From NCBI RefSeq assembly GCF_010672525.1, contig NZ_JAAHGH010000004.1, positions 351,964 to 415,963 on the forward strand: 64,000 bases of DNA, read 5' to 3'. The stretch is from Okeania sp. SIO2B3. GTDB taxonomy: Bacteria; Cyanobacteriota; Cyanobacteriia; Cyanobacteriales; Microcoleaceae. Positions 1-9,545 of this stretch are shown here, in pieces. The position numbers were made by a program, and so were the translations under genes. Under the pieces are notes generated by a model. That model was not told where the DNA came from. It saw nothing but the letters and a program-made list of their open reading frames with translations, and did not search any database. Positions within the stretch are counted from its first letter, which is position 1. Each line of letters starts with the position of its first letter.

Positions 1-1
1 A

Positions 2-1513
<1,512 letters not shown>

Positions 1514-1797
1514 GTAGTCAGGAGTCAGGAGTCAGGAGTCAGGAGGGAAGAAAGAAGGGTGTTGCTGAATTCAAGTATGAATGCGCGATTGTTTGGTTCT
1601 AGTCCACGCCCCCGCGCATCCACCAAAATTGGGGGACTTTTAGAGTTTTATTCCCCCCAGAATTGGGTGGTTAGGGGGGCTTGCATCATACCCAGAATCA
1701 GCAACGCCGAAAGAAGAAGTAATCAGGAGTATGCTCCCCCTCTGAATCCGGACATGATATCGTACCTCAAATCAGCAACGCCGTAGTCTTTAAGCAT
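1514..1797. repeat. Intergenic repeats after dnaK
   Basis: Starts with a heptamer array (AGTCAGG, four units) directly after the dnaK stop, followed by the TIR element annotated separately and a second AATCAGCAACGCCG end near 1784. I see no gene in this stretch. Confidence 0.5.
1558..1708. mobile_element. Small inverted-repeat element (GGCGTTGCTGA ends), copy 1
   Basis: Left end GTGTTGCTGAATTCAAGTAT and right end ATACCCAGAATCAGCAACGCC are related inverted repeats. A second copy with the same ends lies at 54661-54772. The interior holds a CCCCCCAGAATTGGGTGG block seen again near 32.4 kb. ORF-track entry 1559-1786 is an artefact of this element. It is probably a MITE; the parental transposase is not visible. 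Confidence 0.55.
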
Positions 1798-1853
1798 AAA
1801 GTGTAAGTTCAGTAGGGTGTGGGTGATGTGACACCCTACTGAACTTACACTTT
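1798..1853. repeat. Perfect 23-bp inverted repeat with 10-nt loop
   Basis: Arms AAAGTGTAAGTTCAGTAGGG... and its exact reverse complement enclose GGGTGATGTG. It lies between dnaK and the DUF4112 gene, 27 bp before the latter's ATG. The RNA would form a very stable hairpin followed by a short T run, so it may terminate dnaK transcription. It may equally be a minimal inverted-repeat element or attenuate the downstream gene. Confidence 0.6.
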
Positions 1854-1879
1854 TATTGAATTTTACTCACATACTTCTA

Positions 1880-2389
1880 ATGGCAAAACCATCTCCCACT
1901 GCTCCTGGCGATCGCTCTCAAGCAGCTAAAGTCAGACAATTGCGTAAAATTAGCGATTTACTAGATAATGCTATTCGTGTTCCTGGTACTTCTTATGGCG
2001 TTGGTATCGACCCACTTCTGGGATTAATTCCTGGAGGTGGTGATTTTTTAGGAGGACTTATTTCTGTTTATATTGTATTTTCAGCAGCAATGATGGGTTT
2101 GCCCAGGGAAACTCTGATGCGAATGTCTTCTAATATTGTATTTGATTCTTTGGCAGGAATTGTGCCTGTTTTTGGAGATTTGTTTGATGTCGCGTGGAAG
2201 GCAAATTCTAAAAATATGGATATTTTGGAGGCTCATTTAGAGTCTCCTAAAGTTAGTAAAAGTGCCGATCGCTGGTTTATTTTTTTGCTGTTGGGCGGTT
2301 TAACTTTATTTGTTATTGTTATTGCTACTTTGGGGTTTTTAGTTATTAGTTTATTGGTGCAGATTTTACAGTTTATTGTATCAGGTTAG
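1880..2389 (+). CDS. DUF4112 membrane protein
   Basis: Protein of 169 residues with the DUF4112 pattern: a basic N-terminal helix, then YGVGIDPLLGLIPGGGDFLG followed by a membrane segment, a second SLAGIVPVFGDLFDVAWKAN block, and a C-terminal transmembrane helix. DUF4112 proteins are small membrane proteins of unknown function found in many cyanobacteria and proteobacteria. I start at the ATG at 1880 (MAKPSPTAPG) because the track start is a TTG inside the arm of an upstream inverted repeat. The 3' end of this gene is duplicated at ~4360-4416, on the far side of the ParA and HEPN genes, which suggests that DNA was inserted between the gene and its native terminator. Family assignment is from recognition of the G-rich motifs. 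Confidence 0.8.
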   Translation: MAKPSPTAPGDRSQAAKVRQLRKISDLLDNAIRVPGTSYGVGIDPLLGLIPGGGDFLGGLISVYIVFSAAMMGLPRETLMRMSSNIVFDSLAGIVPVFGDLFDVAWKANSKNMDILEAHLESPKVSKSADRWFIFLLLGGLTLFVIVIATLGFLVISLLVQILQFIVSG

Positions 2390-2399
2390 ATTGAGAAAA

Positions 2400-3464
2400 A
2401 TGGTTCAGAAAATTGCACTTTTTAATCATAAAGGTGGGGTTAGCAAAACAACAACAACATTTAATTTGGGTTGGATGTTAGCATCGAAGGGAAAAAAAGT
2501 AATTCTGGTAGATACAGACCCACAATGCAATTTAACAGGTATGGTATTGGGGTTTTCTCGTAAACAAGAATTAGAAGAAATTTACAGTAAAAAACAAGAT
2601 ATCAAATCTGCTTTAGCACCTGCTTTCGAGTCTCAGCCAAGATTAGTAGAAGCGGTTAATTGTATTCCTATTGAACAACAAGATGGTTTATTTCTGTTAC
2701 CTGGTCATGTGGGATTAGCTGAATATGAGGTAACTCTAGGAATAGCTCAAGAATTAAGTGGTTCTATTCAAACTCTTCAAAACCTTCCCGGTTCAATTTC
2801 TTATTTATTTGAAAAGACAGCAGAAAAATTTTATGCCGACTATATTTTAATTGATATGAGTCCTAGTTTAAGTTCAATAAATCAGAACTTACTTATGACT
2901 AGCAATTTTTTTATTGTGCCTACTGTTCCTGACTTTTTTTCTATAATGGCAATTGATTCACTAGCTAGAATAATGCCAAAATGGCATATTTGGGCAGAAA
3001 AAGCGAGTGACTTAAAAGTTTTGAAAGAAGCTACTTATCCTTTTCCGAAAGTAACACCTCTTTTTCTAGGAACGATTATCCAAAACTATCGAATCAGAAA
3101 TAAACAACCTTCTGCTAGTTTTCAGGAATGGATAGATAAAATTCAAAAAGCTGTTTTAGATGAATTAGTTCCATCATTAAAAGAACAAAAGATGTTATTT
3201 CCAAATGAAGTTTACTCTTCTCAAAATATGAATGACTATTGTTTAACTCAAATGTCTGATTTTAATAGTCTTATTGCCATATCTCAGAACTGTCAAACAC
3301 CTGTTTTTGCATTGACAAAAGAGCAAATTTCTAATCACGGCTCTAAACCTAAACAAGGAAAAGTTTTAAAAGATACCTTGCAAGCATCTTCTAAATTTAG
3401 AGATGCTTTTTCAACTCTAGCTGATCGAATCATTAATCTAAGCTCAAATGCAGTCTGCACTTGA
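2400..3464 (+). CDS. ParA/MinD-like P-loop ATPase, first gene of a pair with a HEPN protein
   Basis: Protein of 354 residues of the ParA/Soj (SIMIBI) class. The deviant Walker A KGGVSKTTTT lies at about residues 11-20, the A' motif LVDTDPQCNLTG around 42-53, and a Walker-B-like YILIDMSPSLSS near 150. The second half is longer than a plain chromosomal ParA and holds an EWIDKIQ..LVPSLKEQK helical region. The ATG at 2400 is preferred because the track start would overlap the DUF4112 stop. No parB or parS-like repeats are nearby. Instead the 3' end overlaps a HEPN gene by 17 bp, indicating translational coupling. A plasmid-partition role is therefore unlikely. I infer that this ATPase senses or regulates the HEPN effector, possibly in defence, but nothing in the sequence proves this. 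Confidence 0.85.
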   Translation: MVQKIALFNHKGGVSKTTTTFNLGWMLASKGKKVILVDTDPQCNLTGMVLGFSRKQELEEIYSKKQDIKSALAPAFESQPRLVEAVNCIPIEQQDGLFLLPGHVGLAEYEVTLGIAQELSGSIQTLQNLPGSISYLFEKTAEKFYADYILIDMSPSLSSINQNLLMTSNFFIVPTVPDFFSIMAIDSLARIMPKWHIWAEKASDLKVLKEATYPFPKVTPLFLGTIIQNYRIRNKQPSASFQEWIDKIQKAVLDELVPSLKEQKMLFPNEVYSSQNMNDYCLTQMSDFNSLIAISQNCQTPVFALTKEQISNHGSKPKQGKVLKDTLQASSKFRDAFSTLADRIINLSSNAVCT

Positions 3465-4053
3465 CCAATTTCATGTCAGTATTAATCGTGTTAGAGATTT
3501 GATAGCTGTTCATAACTCTGTTAAAGCTCAGTCTACCTCTGTTCTGGATCTTTCAGATATATTAAGAGCTGCCTTAGTTCTAGCTGTAAGTGCTTTAGAC
3601 TATTATATACATGAAGTTGTGATACTAGGAATGCTAGAAATTCATCAAGGTTTGCGTCCTGAACCCCCTGCATTTTCTCGTTTTCAAATTTCTTTAGGTA
3701 CTGCAAGAGAGGGGTTAAAAAATCCTCCAGATTTTGCATCTTATTTAGAAGATGAAATTCGACAGCGACATAGTTATAAAAGTTTTCAACAACCAGATAG
3801 TATAGCAGATGCAATTAGGCTAATTTCAGATAAAAAATTGTGGCAAGAAGTTGGAAATATTATGGGTAGGCCAGACAAAGATATTAAGCAAGAATTAAAA
3901 ATTATTATTGACCGTCGAAATAAGATTGCTCACGAAGCAGACATAGACCCTACTTTAAGTTTAGGAAATAGATGGGGAATTGACGAAATTCTGGTGGGCG
4001 ATGCAGTTGACTTTATTGAAGAGGTTGTTGATAGTATTCATTCAATTCTTTGA
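3448..4053 (+). CDS. RiboL-PSP-type HEPN domain protein (putative RNase)
   Basis: Protein of 201 residues, all helical. The N-terminal helix ALVLAVSALDYYIHEVV is characteristic of the RiboL-PSP HEPN family, and the C-terminal RNKIAHEAD supplies the HEPN R-x4-H catalytic motif (R157, H162). HEPN proteins with this motif are usually metal-independent endoribonucleases used in toxin-antitoxin, abortive-infection and other RNA-targeting systems. The start lies inside the 3' end of the ParA-like gene (17-bp overlap in another frame), so the two are co-translated. No nucleotidyltransferase or other classical HEPN partner is present, so the ATPase is the only candidate partner. RNase activity is inferred from the intact motif. 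Confidence 0.82.
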   Translation: MQSALDQFHVSINRVRDLIAVHNSVKAQSTSVLDLSDILRAALVLAVSALDYYIHEVVILGMLEIHQGLRPEPPAFSRFQISLGTAREGLKNPPDFASYLEDEIRQRHSYKSFQQPDSIADAIRLISDKKLWQEVGNIMGRPDKDIKQELKIIIDRRNKIAHEADIDPTLSLGNRWGIDEILVGDAVDFIEEVVDSIHSIL

Positions 4054-4076
4054 TAATTTTTTTATACTGAAATGTT

Positions 4077-4280
4077 ACCGAATAATTAATAATTAATAAT
4101 TAAACAATTTGCGTCTTGAAGCCTCCCCTTTTAAGGGGAAAAAAAGCGGTTGAGGGATGGCGAGGTCCCCTCGCCATATCCAATCAACCAAGAGAAGAAA
4201 TAATGTTTCCTTATATTCAATCAAGAACTGTTTTAACCAGAGGTAATTATCAATTATCCATTATCAATTATCCATTAATG
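4077..4280 (+). mobile_element. ACCGAATAATT-family repeat element (family A)
   Basis: Begins ACCGAATAATTAATAATTAA, contains AAGCCTCCCCTTTTAAGGGG, a GCGGTTGAGGGATGGCGAGG segment and GGTTTTAACCAGAGGTAA, and ends in ATTATCAATTATCCATT repeats. At least eleven full or partial copies occur in the window on both strands (e.g. 15.9, 26.9, 34.1, 37.8, 45.0, 51.7, 61.5 kb). ORF 4116-4358 is an artefact of it. Confidence 0.8.
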
Positions 4281-4358
4281 AAGTTCCGATTCCAAATTGA
4301 ACAAATAACCTTACGTCAATTTCCTCTTCAGGTAAATCGAAAAAAAACTCGGTTTTGA

Positions 4359-4418
4359 GTGTTTTAGTTATTAGTTTATTGGTACAAATCATACAATTTA
4401 TTACATCTGGTTATGATT
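4359..4418 (+). pseudogene. Duplicated 3' end of the DUF4112 gene
   Basis: The stretch TTTTAGTTATTAGTTTATTG is shared exactly with the end of the DUF4112 gene (from 2337). The following 30 bp match with about eight differences and encode VLVISLLVQIIQFITSG, against FLVISLLVQILQFIVSG in the intact gene. It is therefore a diverged direct repeat flanking the ParA/HEPN genes, and it is followed by a hairpin that may be the original terminator. Confidence 0.75.
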
Positions 4419-4467
4419 AATATCAAGTAAATTCGCAATTATTTCTTAGGAGTAGAACAACTAAAGT

Positions 4468-4491
4468 AACCACCCCAATATTGAGGTGGTT
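4468..4491 (+). terminator. Palindromic hairpin, candidate terminator
   Basis: AACCACCCCAATATTGAGGT... is a near-perfect 24-bp palindrome about 50 bp after the duplicated DUF4112 end. Only short T runs follow, so termination is probable but not certain. Confidence 0.45.
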
Positions 4492-4632
4492 ATTAACTGC
4501 TGTAAAAACGAGATTAGCAAGTGTTATTGGTATTAGCGTTTAACTTAACCTTGCGCTAACTAGACTTTAATTATTACAGACTTATAGATTATAAATCAAG
4601 AGGACTATTGGTATAACCCAAAATTTTTCTAT

Positions 4633-4756
4633 TAGACATCTCCAAAAATAAAAAATAAAATCAATTATTATCCATAAATTATCAATTATTCCCCTCCTGG
4701 GTGGGGTTAAGGGTGGGTTTCCTGTTGCCTGTTGCCTCTTTATCTGGAGATGTCTA
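4633..4756. mobile_element. MITE with TAGACATCTCCA terminal inverted repeats
   Basis: Perfect 12-bp ends TAGACATCTCCA and TGGAGATGTCTA bound a 124-bp element containing AAAATCAATTAT and a CCTGTTG heptamer array. Related copies occur near 43.85, 44.65 and 48.15 kb. Confidence 0.7.
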
Positions 4757-4788
4757 GTTCAAAAGTTTAAAACTCAGACAACGTAAAA

Positions 4789-4866
4789 CTTTTCCTTCTT
4801 CCTTCTTCTTTCTTCCTTCTTCCTTCTTCTTCCTTCTTCCTTCTTCTTTCTTTCTTCTTCCTTCTG
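4789..4866. repeat. CTTCTTC/CTTCCTT heptamer tract
   Basis: Pyrimidine-only tract of imperfect 7-bp units immediately after the aldo/keto reductase stop codon. ORF 4754-4948 is produced by it. Confidence 0.8.
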
Positions 4867-4871
4867 CTATA

Positions 4872-5852
4872 TCACTTAGTCTGAAAAATATTTTGTACCA
4901 TTTTCTTATCCGTACTAGCCGCAGCATTATCCAGTTCCGCAACTTCACCAGAATCTAATTCCCAACCCAATGCACCAATATTTTGTTCTGCCTGTGCTAG
5001 ATTTTTAGCCCCCGGAATAGGAATTGTACCTTTACAAATACACCAGTTAATTGCTACTTGCGACATCGTTTTATTTCTTGACTTTGCCACTGCTTCCAAA
5101 CATGATAATAAGGGGCGAACTCCCGGTAATATTTGCTTAAACAAAAAACCTCGAATACCTTGAGGAAGAGAACCATTTTCTGAATATTTTCCTGTTAATA
5201 TTCCCAATGCTAAAGGACTATATGCAATTAATTTAATTCCCAATTCATCGCAGATTTCTTTAACTCCTAATTCTGTAACGGGATAGGTTGATAATAGAGA
5301 ATATTGAACCTGTAGAGTAGTGATAGGAATATGGCGATCGCGAAATTTTTCATACACTTTCATCAACCGTTTTGGCCCATAGTTCGACAGCCCCACGCCC
5401 TTCACCTTGCCTTGTTCGTACAAGTCAGCCAAACCATCTAAAAGTCCCCATTCCTGCCAGGGTAGATAATTTGCTGTAGACCAGTGCATCTGTACCAGAT
5501 CGACATTTTTTCCAAGGCGTTGGGCCGATGCTTTGCCAGCAGAAATCATTGCTTGGCGACCCCATCGCCAGGGATAAGCAGCAAGTTTTGTCGCAATACA
5601 AATACTATCTTGATTTGCACCTGTGTATGCTTGGGAAAACTGCCCCAATAGCATTTCACTACGTCCGTTTAATTTGCCTGTACCGTAGGAGTCGCCTGTA
5701 TCAAATAAAGTCACACCATTAGCAACACAAAGATTAAAGACATTTTCCAACTCATTATCCATACTTTCATCATATCCCCAGAGGAGGCGGTTGCCCCATG
5801 CCCATGTACCACAGCCCATTTTTGGTAGGATAAGTTTTTGTTTAGTTTGCAT
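4872..5852 (-). CDS. Aldo/keto reductase
   Basis: NAD(P)H-dependent (beta/alpha)8-barrel oxidoreductase of 326 residues that reduces aldehydes or ketones; the substrate cannot be told from sequence. The AKR catalytic tetrad is complete: D51 and Y56 in FDTGDSYG, K89 in IATKLA, and H123 in VQMHW. The coenzyme-binding C-terminal IPIPGAKN is also present. The trailing helix and W-rich N-terminus (MGCGTWAWGNR) resemble cyanobacterial and plastid AKRs acting on reactive carbonyls. It starts at a clear ATG and ends directly at a microsatellite. Both neighbours are separated by long repeat-rich DNA, so it is transcribed alone. Confidence 0.92.
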   Translation of the reverse strand: MQTKQKLILPKMGCGTWAWGNRLLWGYDESMDNELENVFNLCVANGVTLFDTGDSYGTGKLNGRSEMLLGQFSQAYTGANQDSICIATKLAAYPWRWGRQAMISAGKASAQRLGKNVDLVQMHWSTANYLPWQEWGLLDGLADLYEQGKVKGVGLSNYGPKRLMKVYEKFRDRHIPITTLQVQYSLLSTYPVTELGVKEICDELGIKLIAYSPLALGILTGKYSENGSLPQGIRGFLFKQILPGVRPLLSCLEAVAKSRNKTMSQVAINWCICKGTIPIPGAKNLAQAEQNIGALGWELDSGEVAELDNAAASTDKKMVQNIFQTK

Positions 5853-6875
5853 CCTGACTATTTCTCTATTTTATTTATCTATTATTATTTTCTCACTAAT
5901 TGAAGGTGGAGCCACTCGTTTTCAAGCTAAAAATACTTTCATAAATGTCTGATATCATGTCCGCTTGAATGCTTATAGAACCCCTGATCGTATCTTCATA
6001 AATACGCACGTTTTTTTAGCGAGGAGACAGGAGACAACCCACCCCTAACCCCTCCCAGGAGGGGAAGACAGGAGACAGGAGACAACACATCCCTAGCCCT
6101 TCCCCCTCCCAGGAGGGAAAGGTAAGAGGGAAGATGTGGGGAGAAATAATACAAAAAACACTCCTTCAGATGATTTTCGGTCAAAATTGATGCGCGAAAA
6201 GACTTGACTACCATAATTATATAGATATCATCAGGGTTCTATACTTTGCTGGAAGAAAGGCAGAGGGCAGCTATGCTGTTTGCGTAGCATGACCTAGGAA
6301 AGGGTTTTTTCCAATTGTGACTTAATTCTATACACGCTCCGATGCTACCGGACATGAGATGAGAAATAAAATCAACTTAGGCGAATAAATCTAGTTATAT
6401 CAAGTCAATTCTTTGTGATATAGAGCAAATTTTCTTATTCTTCCCGTACCGTCACACACCCTACTCGATCTTTTGTTGACAAACAACCTCTTAAAACAAG
6501 AAAATAATTAACTACTTTTGTGAATCTATAATACCAAGCGTGAAAAAAGAATGTTACGAATAGTAAGAGCAATAAAAAGACTTCACAGGAGATGTCCCTT
6601 TGAAAAAAAAAGATAATTTATGCCATAAAAAATGGTATTAAAGCCATTCCCATATGACTCCTGATTCCTGACTTCCCCTCCTGGGAGGGGCTAGGGGTGG
6701 GTTGACTCCTAAGAAATATCCTAGTTATTTGTAGCAAAAATTTATCAAATTGGTATAATATCATGTTCGGATAATCAGCGATCAAAAACTTTATCCCTTC
6801 TAACCTTTTCTTCCCTTCTGCCTTCTGCCTTCTCCTCCAAAGTGTAAGTATTCAAGCAAACATGATATAATACGG
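5853..6875. other. Gene-free 1-kb region
   Basis: Contains the TATAGAACCC-ended element (annotated separately), a short TTTGCGTAGCATGAC segment near 6279, CCTCCTGGGAGGGG blocks, and AT-rich unique sequence. I see no coding potential or RNA gene. Confidence 0.5.
5974..6244. mobile_element. MITE with TATAGAACCC ends
   Basis: TATAGAACCCCTGAT at the left and ATCAGGGTTCTATA at the right are inverted repeats differing by one inserted C. The interior is the reverse complement of elements at 19489 and 36004 (shared TGATTTT, GACTTGACTACCATAATTAT and CCCCACATCTTCC blocks). The TA at both ends suggests a Tc1/IS630-type TA target, which is inference. Confidence 0.75.
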
Positions 6876-8351
6876 TTAATTTTCAACTAAAATACAGCCT
6901 TTTCTAGGGAGTAAATTTAATTCTAATTCAGTAGATTCTTCTTGCCATAAAAATTCACAACTACCATAAACAATTTTACTAGGTTGAGAATTAAATTGAG
7001 TAACAGAAATATTTACTTTTGCTGCTTCTATACCACTATTAATAGCTACAATAATTTCCTCATCTCCTAAAATACGGGCAAATACATAAATATCTCCCTC
7101 TGCAAATAAAACCTCATAACTACCAGTACGCAAAGCTGAATATTTATTTCTAATAGCAATTAACTTTTTATGATATTCCAGAACTTGAGTATCCCATTTT
7201 TCAGTAGTAGGAAAACCACGACGAGAGTCAGGGTCTAACTTCCCTGGTAAACCTACTTCATCACCATAATAAATACTAGGTGCGCCGGGAAAAGTCATTA
7301 ACAATAGAGTCGCTAACTCAACACTTGCTTTATCTCCTTGAGCAATACTCAAAACTCTAGCTGTATCGTGACTGTCTAATAAATTGAGTTGAGTTAGTTC
7401 AATTTCCCACGGATAAAGTTGCAGCAACTCCTGCATTTTTTGACCATATTCAACAGCAGATATAGCTGGGTAAGCTGAATAGTCACAACCTTTAACTAGG
7501 TCAATATCCACGCGATCGCCTGCTGTAAAAGCAATAGTCGGTCCAGTAAACAAATAATTCATTACCCCATCAAACTGAGTACCATCCAACCATTGCACAC
7601 AGTCACTCCAGACTTCACCCACAATATAAGCTTCTGGGTTAATAGCTTTGACGCGATCGCGAAATTCTTGCCAAAACCCAGGAGTCTTAACTTCAAACGG
7701 CACATCCAACCGCCAACCATCAATGCCAAATTCTAACCAATATTCCCCTACTTGCATAATATATTCTTTCACTTCTGGGTTATCGTGATTGAATACAGGT
7801 AAAGCACGGTTGCCTATCCATCCTACATAATTAGCAGGTAAACTACCATCGTAAGCAGAAAGAGGCCAGTCTTCAACTTTGAACCAATGTAACCAGGGTG
7901 AGTGAGGACCGTTTTCCAAGATATCGTTGAAGAAATAGAGACCCCGACTAGCATGGTTGAAAACTCCATCCAGAACGACTTTAATATTGCGATCGTGGGC
8001 AGCATCTATCAATACTCTTAAAGCTTCATTACCTCCTAAAATTGGATCGACTCGATAATAGTCATGGGTATGATAGCGATGGTTACAAGCTGATTGAAAA
8101 ATAGGGGTGAAATAAATAGCAGTGACACCCAGGTCTTGAATATAGTCAAGTTGTTCGATGACACCCCAGAGGTTTCCTCCTTTGTAACCTTGGGGAGTAG
8201 GAGGTTCATCCCAAGGTTCTAGGGTAGAAGGATAATAACCTTTGTCTATTCCTTTTCTGGTTTTGGTGGGTGGTTGACCTTTGGCAAAACGGTCTGGGAA
8301 TATTTGGTAAAATACGGCGTGTTTTACCCATTCTGGTGTTTGAATTTGCAT
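6876..8351 (-). CDS. GH13 alpha-amylase family glycosidase (neopullulanase/cyclomaltodextrinase-like)
   Basis: Protein of 491 residues with the (beta/alpha)8 barrel of glycoside hydrolase family 13. All conserved regions are present: region I DGVFNH (128-133), region II GWRLDVPFE with nucleophile D216, region III GEVW with acid/base E246, and region IV LLDSHD with D329. WVKHAVFYQIFPDRF at the N-terminus and KGGNLWGVIEQLDYI are typical of enzymes acting on cyclodextrins, pullulan or maltodextrins. There is no signal peptide, so it probably works on glycogen-derived maltodextrin in the cytoplasm. No starch-binding module is visible. glgC is 3.5 kb away but not in the same transcription unit. 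The exact substrate is undetermined. Confidence 0.93.
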   Translation of the reverse strand: MQIQTPEWVKHAVFYQIFPDRFAKGQPPTKTRKGIDKGYYPSTLEPWDEPPTPQGYKGGNLWGVIEQLDYIQDLGVTAIYFTPIFQSACNHRYHTHDYYRVDPILGGNEALRVLIDAAHDRNIKVVLDGVFNHASRGLYFFNDILENGPHSPWLHWFKVEDWPLSAYDGSLPANYVGWIGNRALPVFNHDNPEVKEYIMQVGEYWLEFGIDGWRLDVPFEVKTPGFWQEFRDRVKAINPEAYIVGEVWSDCVQWLDGTQFDGVMNYLFTGPTIAFTAGDRVDIDLVKGCDYSAYPAISAVEYGQKMQELLQLYPWEIELTQLNLLDSHDTARVLSIAQGDKASVELATLLLMTFPGAPSIYYGDEVGLPGKLDPDSRRGFPTTEKWDTQVLEYHKKLIAIRNKYSALRTGSYEVLFAEGDIYVFARILGDEEIIVAINSGIEAAKVNISVTQFNSQPSKIVYGSCEFLWQEESTELELNLLPRKGCILVEN

Positions 8352-8491
8352 GAATAAATGTTTTAGTTAGGTTGTTCTACTCAAAGTTATCAGATAGTGA
8401 ATTTCTTGTAAAATTCTGTAAATATATCTTCTATTTCTGTATTTAAGTTTAGTATAATGAGAGAATTAATTTAGTCTAAGGTTAGATAATT

Positions 8492-9196
8492 ATGACATGG
8501 CTAAAATTGACAAAAAAGGCTCTACAATTAAAGGGAGCAAAGAGTAATGAATCAATAGAAGAAGTTAAAGTTGAATCTAATCCAAATAACCCTACAGAAG
8601 ATTGGATAGAAGAATTTCCGACAAGATGGTTTGAGGGTTCAGATGCACCAAAAACTATGATTATTTCTAATAATGAGTATGAGCCACTGAACATTGAAAA
8701 TATTAAAAAAGGAGCAATTCAACTTAAGATATTAGAGAAACTCGACCCAAATCTCGACCCAAATAATGATCTCGACGATCAGCAAATATCTGACAAAGTA
8801 AAAAAAATATCTGACAAACTAAAAAATTTAAGCCAGAATTCTGGGGTAGATGAATTAATACTGGCTTTTTATAGTACCCAACTTATCAGCAAAAAGAAAT
8901 TAGAAGAAACATCTACCCAAGAACAACTTCAAAAAATTTGTGATATTTTAGGTTGTGAGATTAATGATTTAAAGGGAAAAGAAGTAGATATACCATTATT
9001 TAAGTTTGACATAGATCTTTATATTAAGAAAAAGTATCAAAATGAAGCTGAGTTTATGAAAAAGACAGGCACTTCAGCAGAATTTATAGAGATTCTTAGA
9101 ACTGAGCATATAGATATATCTTTTAATAATCCTTTCGGTGATTATACATGGACAATTAATATAGAAAAATGGCTACGGAGATTTTTCAATCGGTAG
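8492..9196 (+). CDS. Hypothetical protein, 234 aa
   Basis: I do not recognise a family. The protein is soluble, lysine- and acid-rich, with an N-terminal segment (MTWLKLTKKALQLKGA) followed by a low-complexity Asn/Asp/Pro linker, a lysine-rich repeat ISDKVKKISDKLKNLS that should be helical, and a C-terminal part ending in an aromatic/basic segment (WTINIEKWLRRFFNR). No signal peptide or transmembrane helix is seen. The ATG follows TAAGGTTAG, a weak ribosome site. Codon use is AT-rich like its neighbours. It precedes a large membrane/pentapeptide protein by 350 bp, with two small elements in between, so co-transcription is doubtful. Confidence 0.7.
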   Translation: MTWLKLTKKALQLKGAKSNESIEEVKVESNPNNPTEDWIEEFPTRWFEGSDAPKTMIISNNEYEPLNIENIKKGAIQLKILEKLDPNLDPNNDLDDQQISDKVKKISDKLKNLSQNSGVDELILAFYSTQLISKKKLEETSTQEQLQKICDILGCEINDLKGKEVDIPLFKFDIDLYIKKKYQNEAEFMKKTGTSAEFIEILRTEHIDISFNNPFGDYTWTINIEKWLRRFFNR

Positions 9197-9258
9197 TCCT
9201 GTACAAGTAGTGATTTTTGTGGTTAGATTCCTGAGTGTGAAAGGGGTTTACTTTATAG

Positions 9259-9368
9259 ATACAGCGCTTTCTATTGCCCGTGAGGTAAACCTATCGCGGG
9301 CAAGATGCCCGCACTAGAAAGCTTTATAATTAATATTTGTACCTCATAACGGGCGGAATCTTCTGTAT
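9259..9368. mobile_element. ATACAG/CTGTAT-ended small element
   Basis: Bounded by GATACAG and CTGTATC. The interior has CGCGGGCAAGATGCCCGCAC and GTACCTCAT. A related sequence lies at 43728-43830, and split halves are seen around 19383-20000. Confidence 0.45.
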
Positions 9369-9385
9369 CACTACATTTACAGGAC

Positions 9386-9508
9386 TATAGCAATCCTAAA
9401 TAGGTTGGGACAAATCAAAAAGTAGATAAAAAAGTTGAAACTCCTACCTGTTGCCTGTTGCCTAAAAAACAGTAAGATTTTTGCTACGAATAAAATAGGA
9501 TTGCTATA
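9386..9508. mobile_element. MITE with TATAGCAATCCTA ends, uninterrupted copy
   Basis: Thirteen-base inverted repeats TATAGCAATCCTA / TAGGATTGCTATA bound 123 bp. The same element at 14025-14278 is longer because it carries a nested insertion. Confidence 0.8.
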
Positions 9509-9545
9509 ACTTTTAATTAATTGAAAATACTTCTGAAAGTATCAC

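Noticed and set aside
1559-1786. 75-aa ORF after dnaK
   Set aside because: Lies across a TIR element and a dispersed CCCCCCAGAATTGGG block; composition and position are explained by repeats.
2400-3464. ParA as a plasmid or chromosome partition gene
   Set aside because: No parB downstream and no parS-like repeats; the partner gene is a HEPN protein.
4116-4358. 80-aa ORF behind the HEPN gene as a third cassette member
   Set aside because: It is the translation of a family-A element and adjoining DNA; the same peptide start (MKPPLLRGKKAVEGW) appears at other family-A copies.
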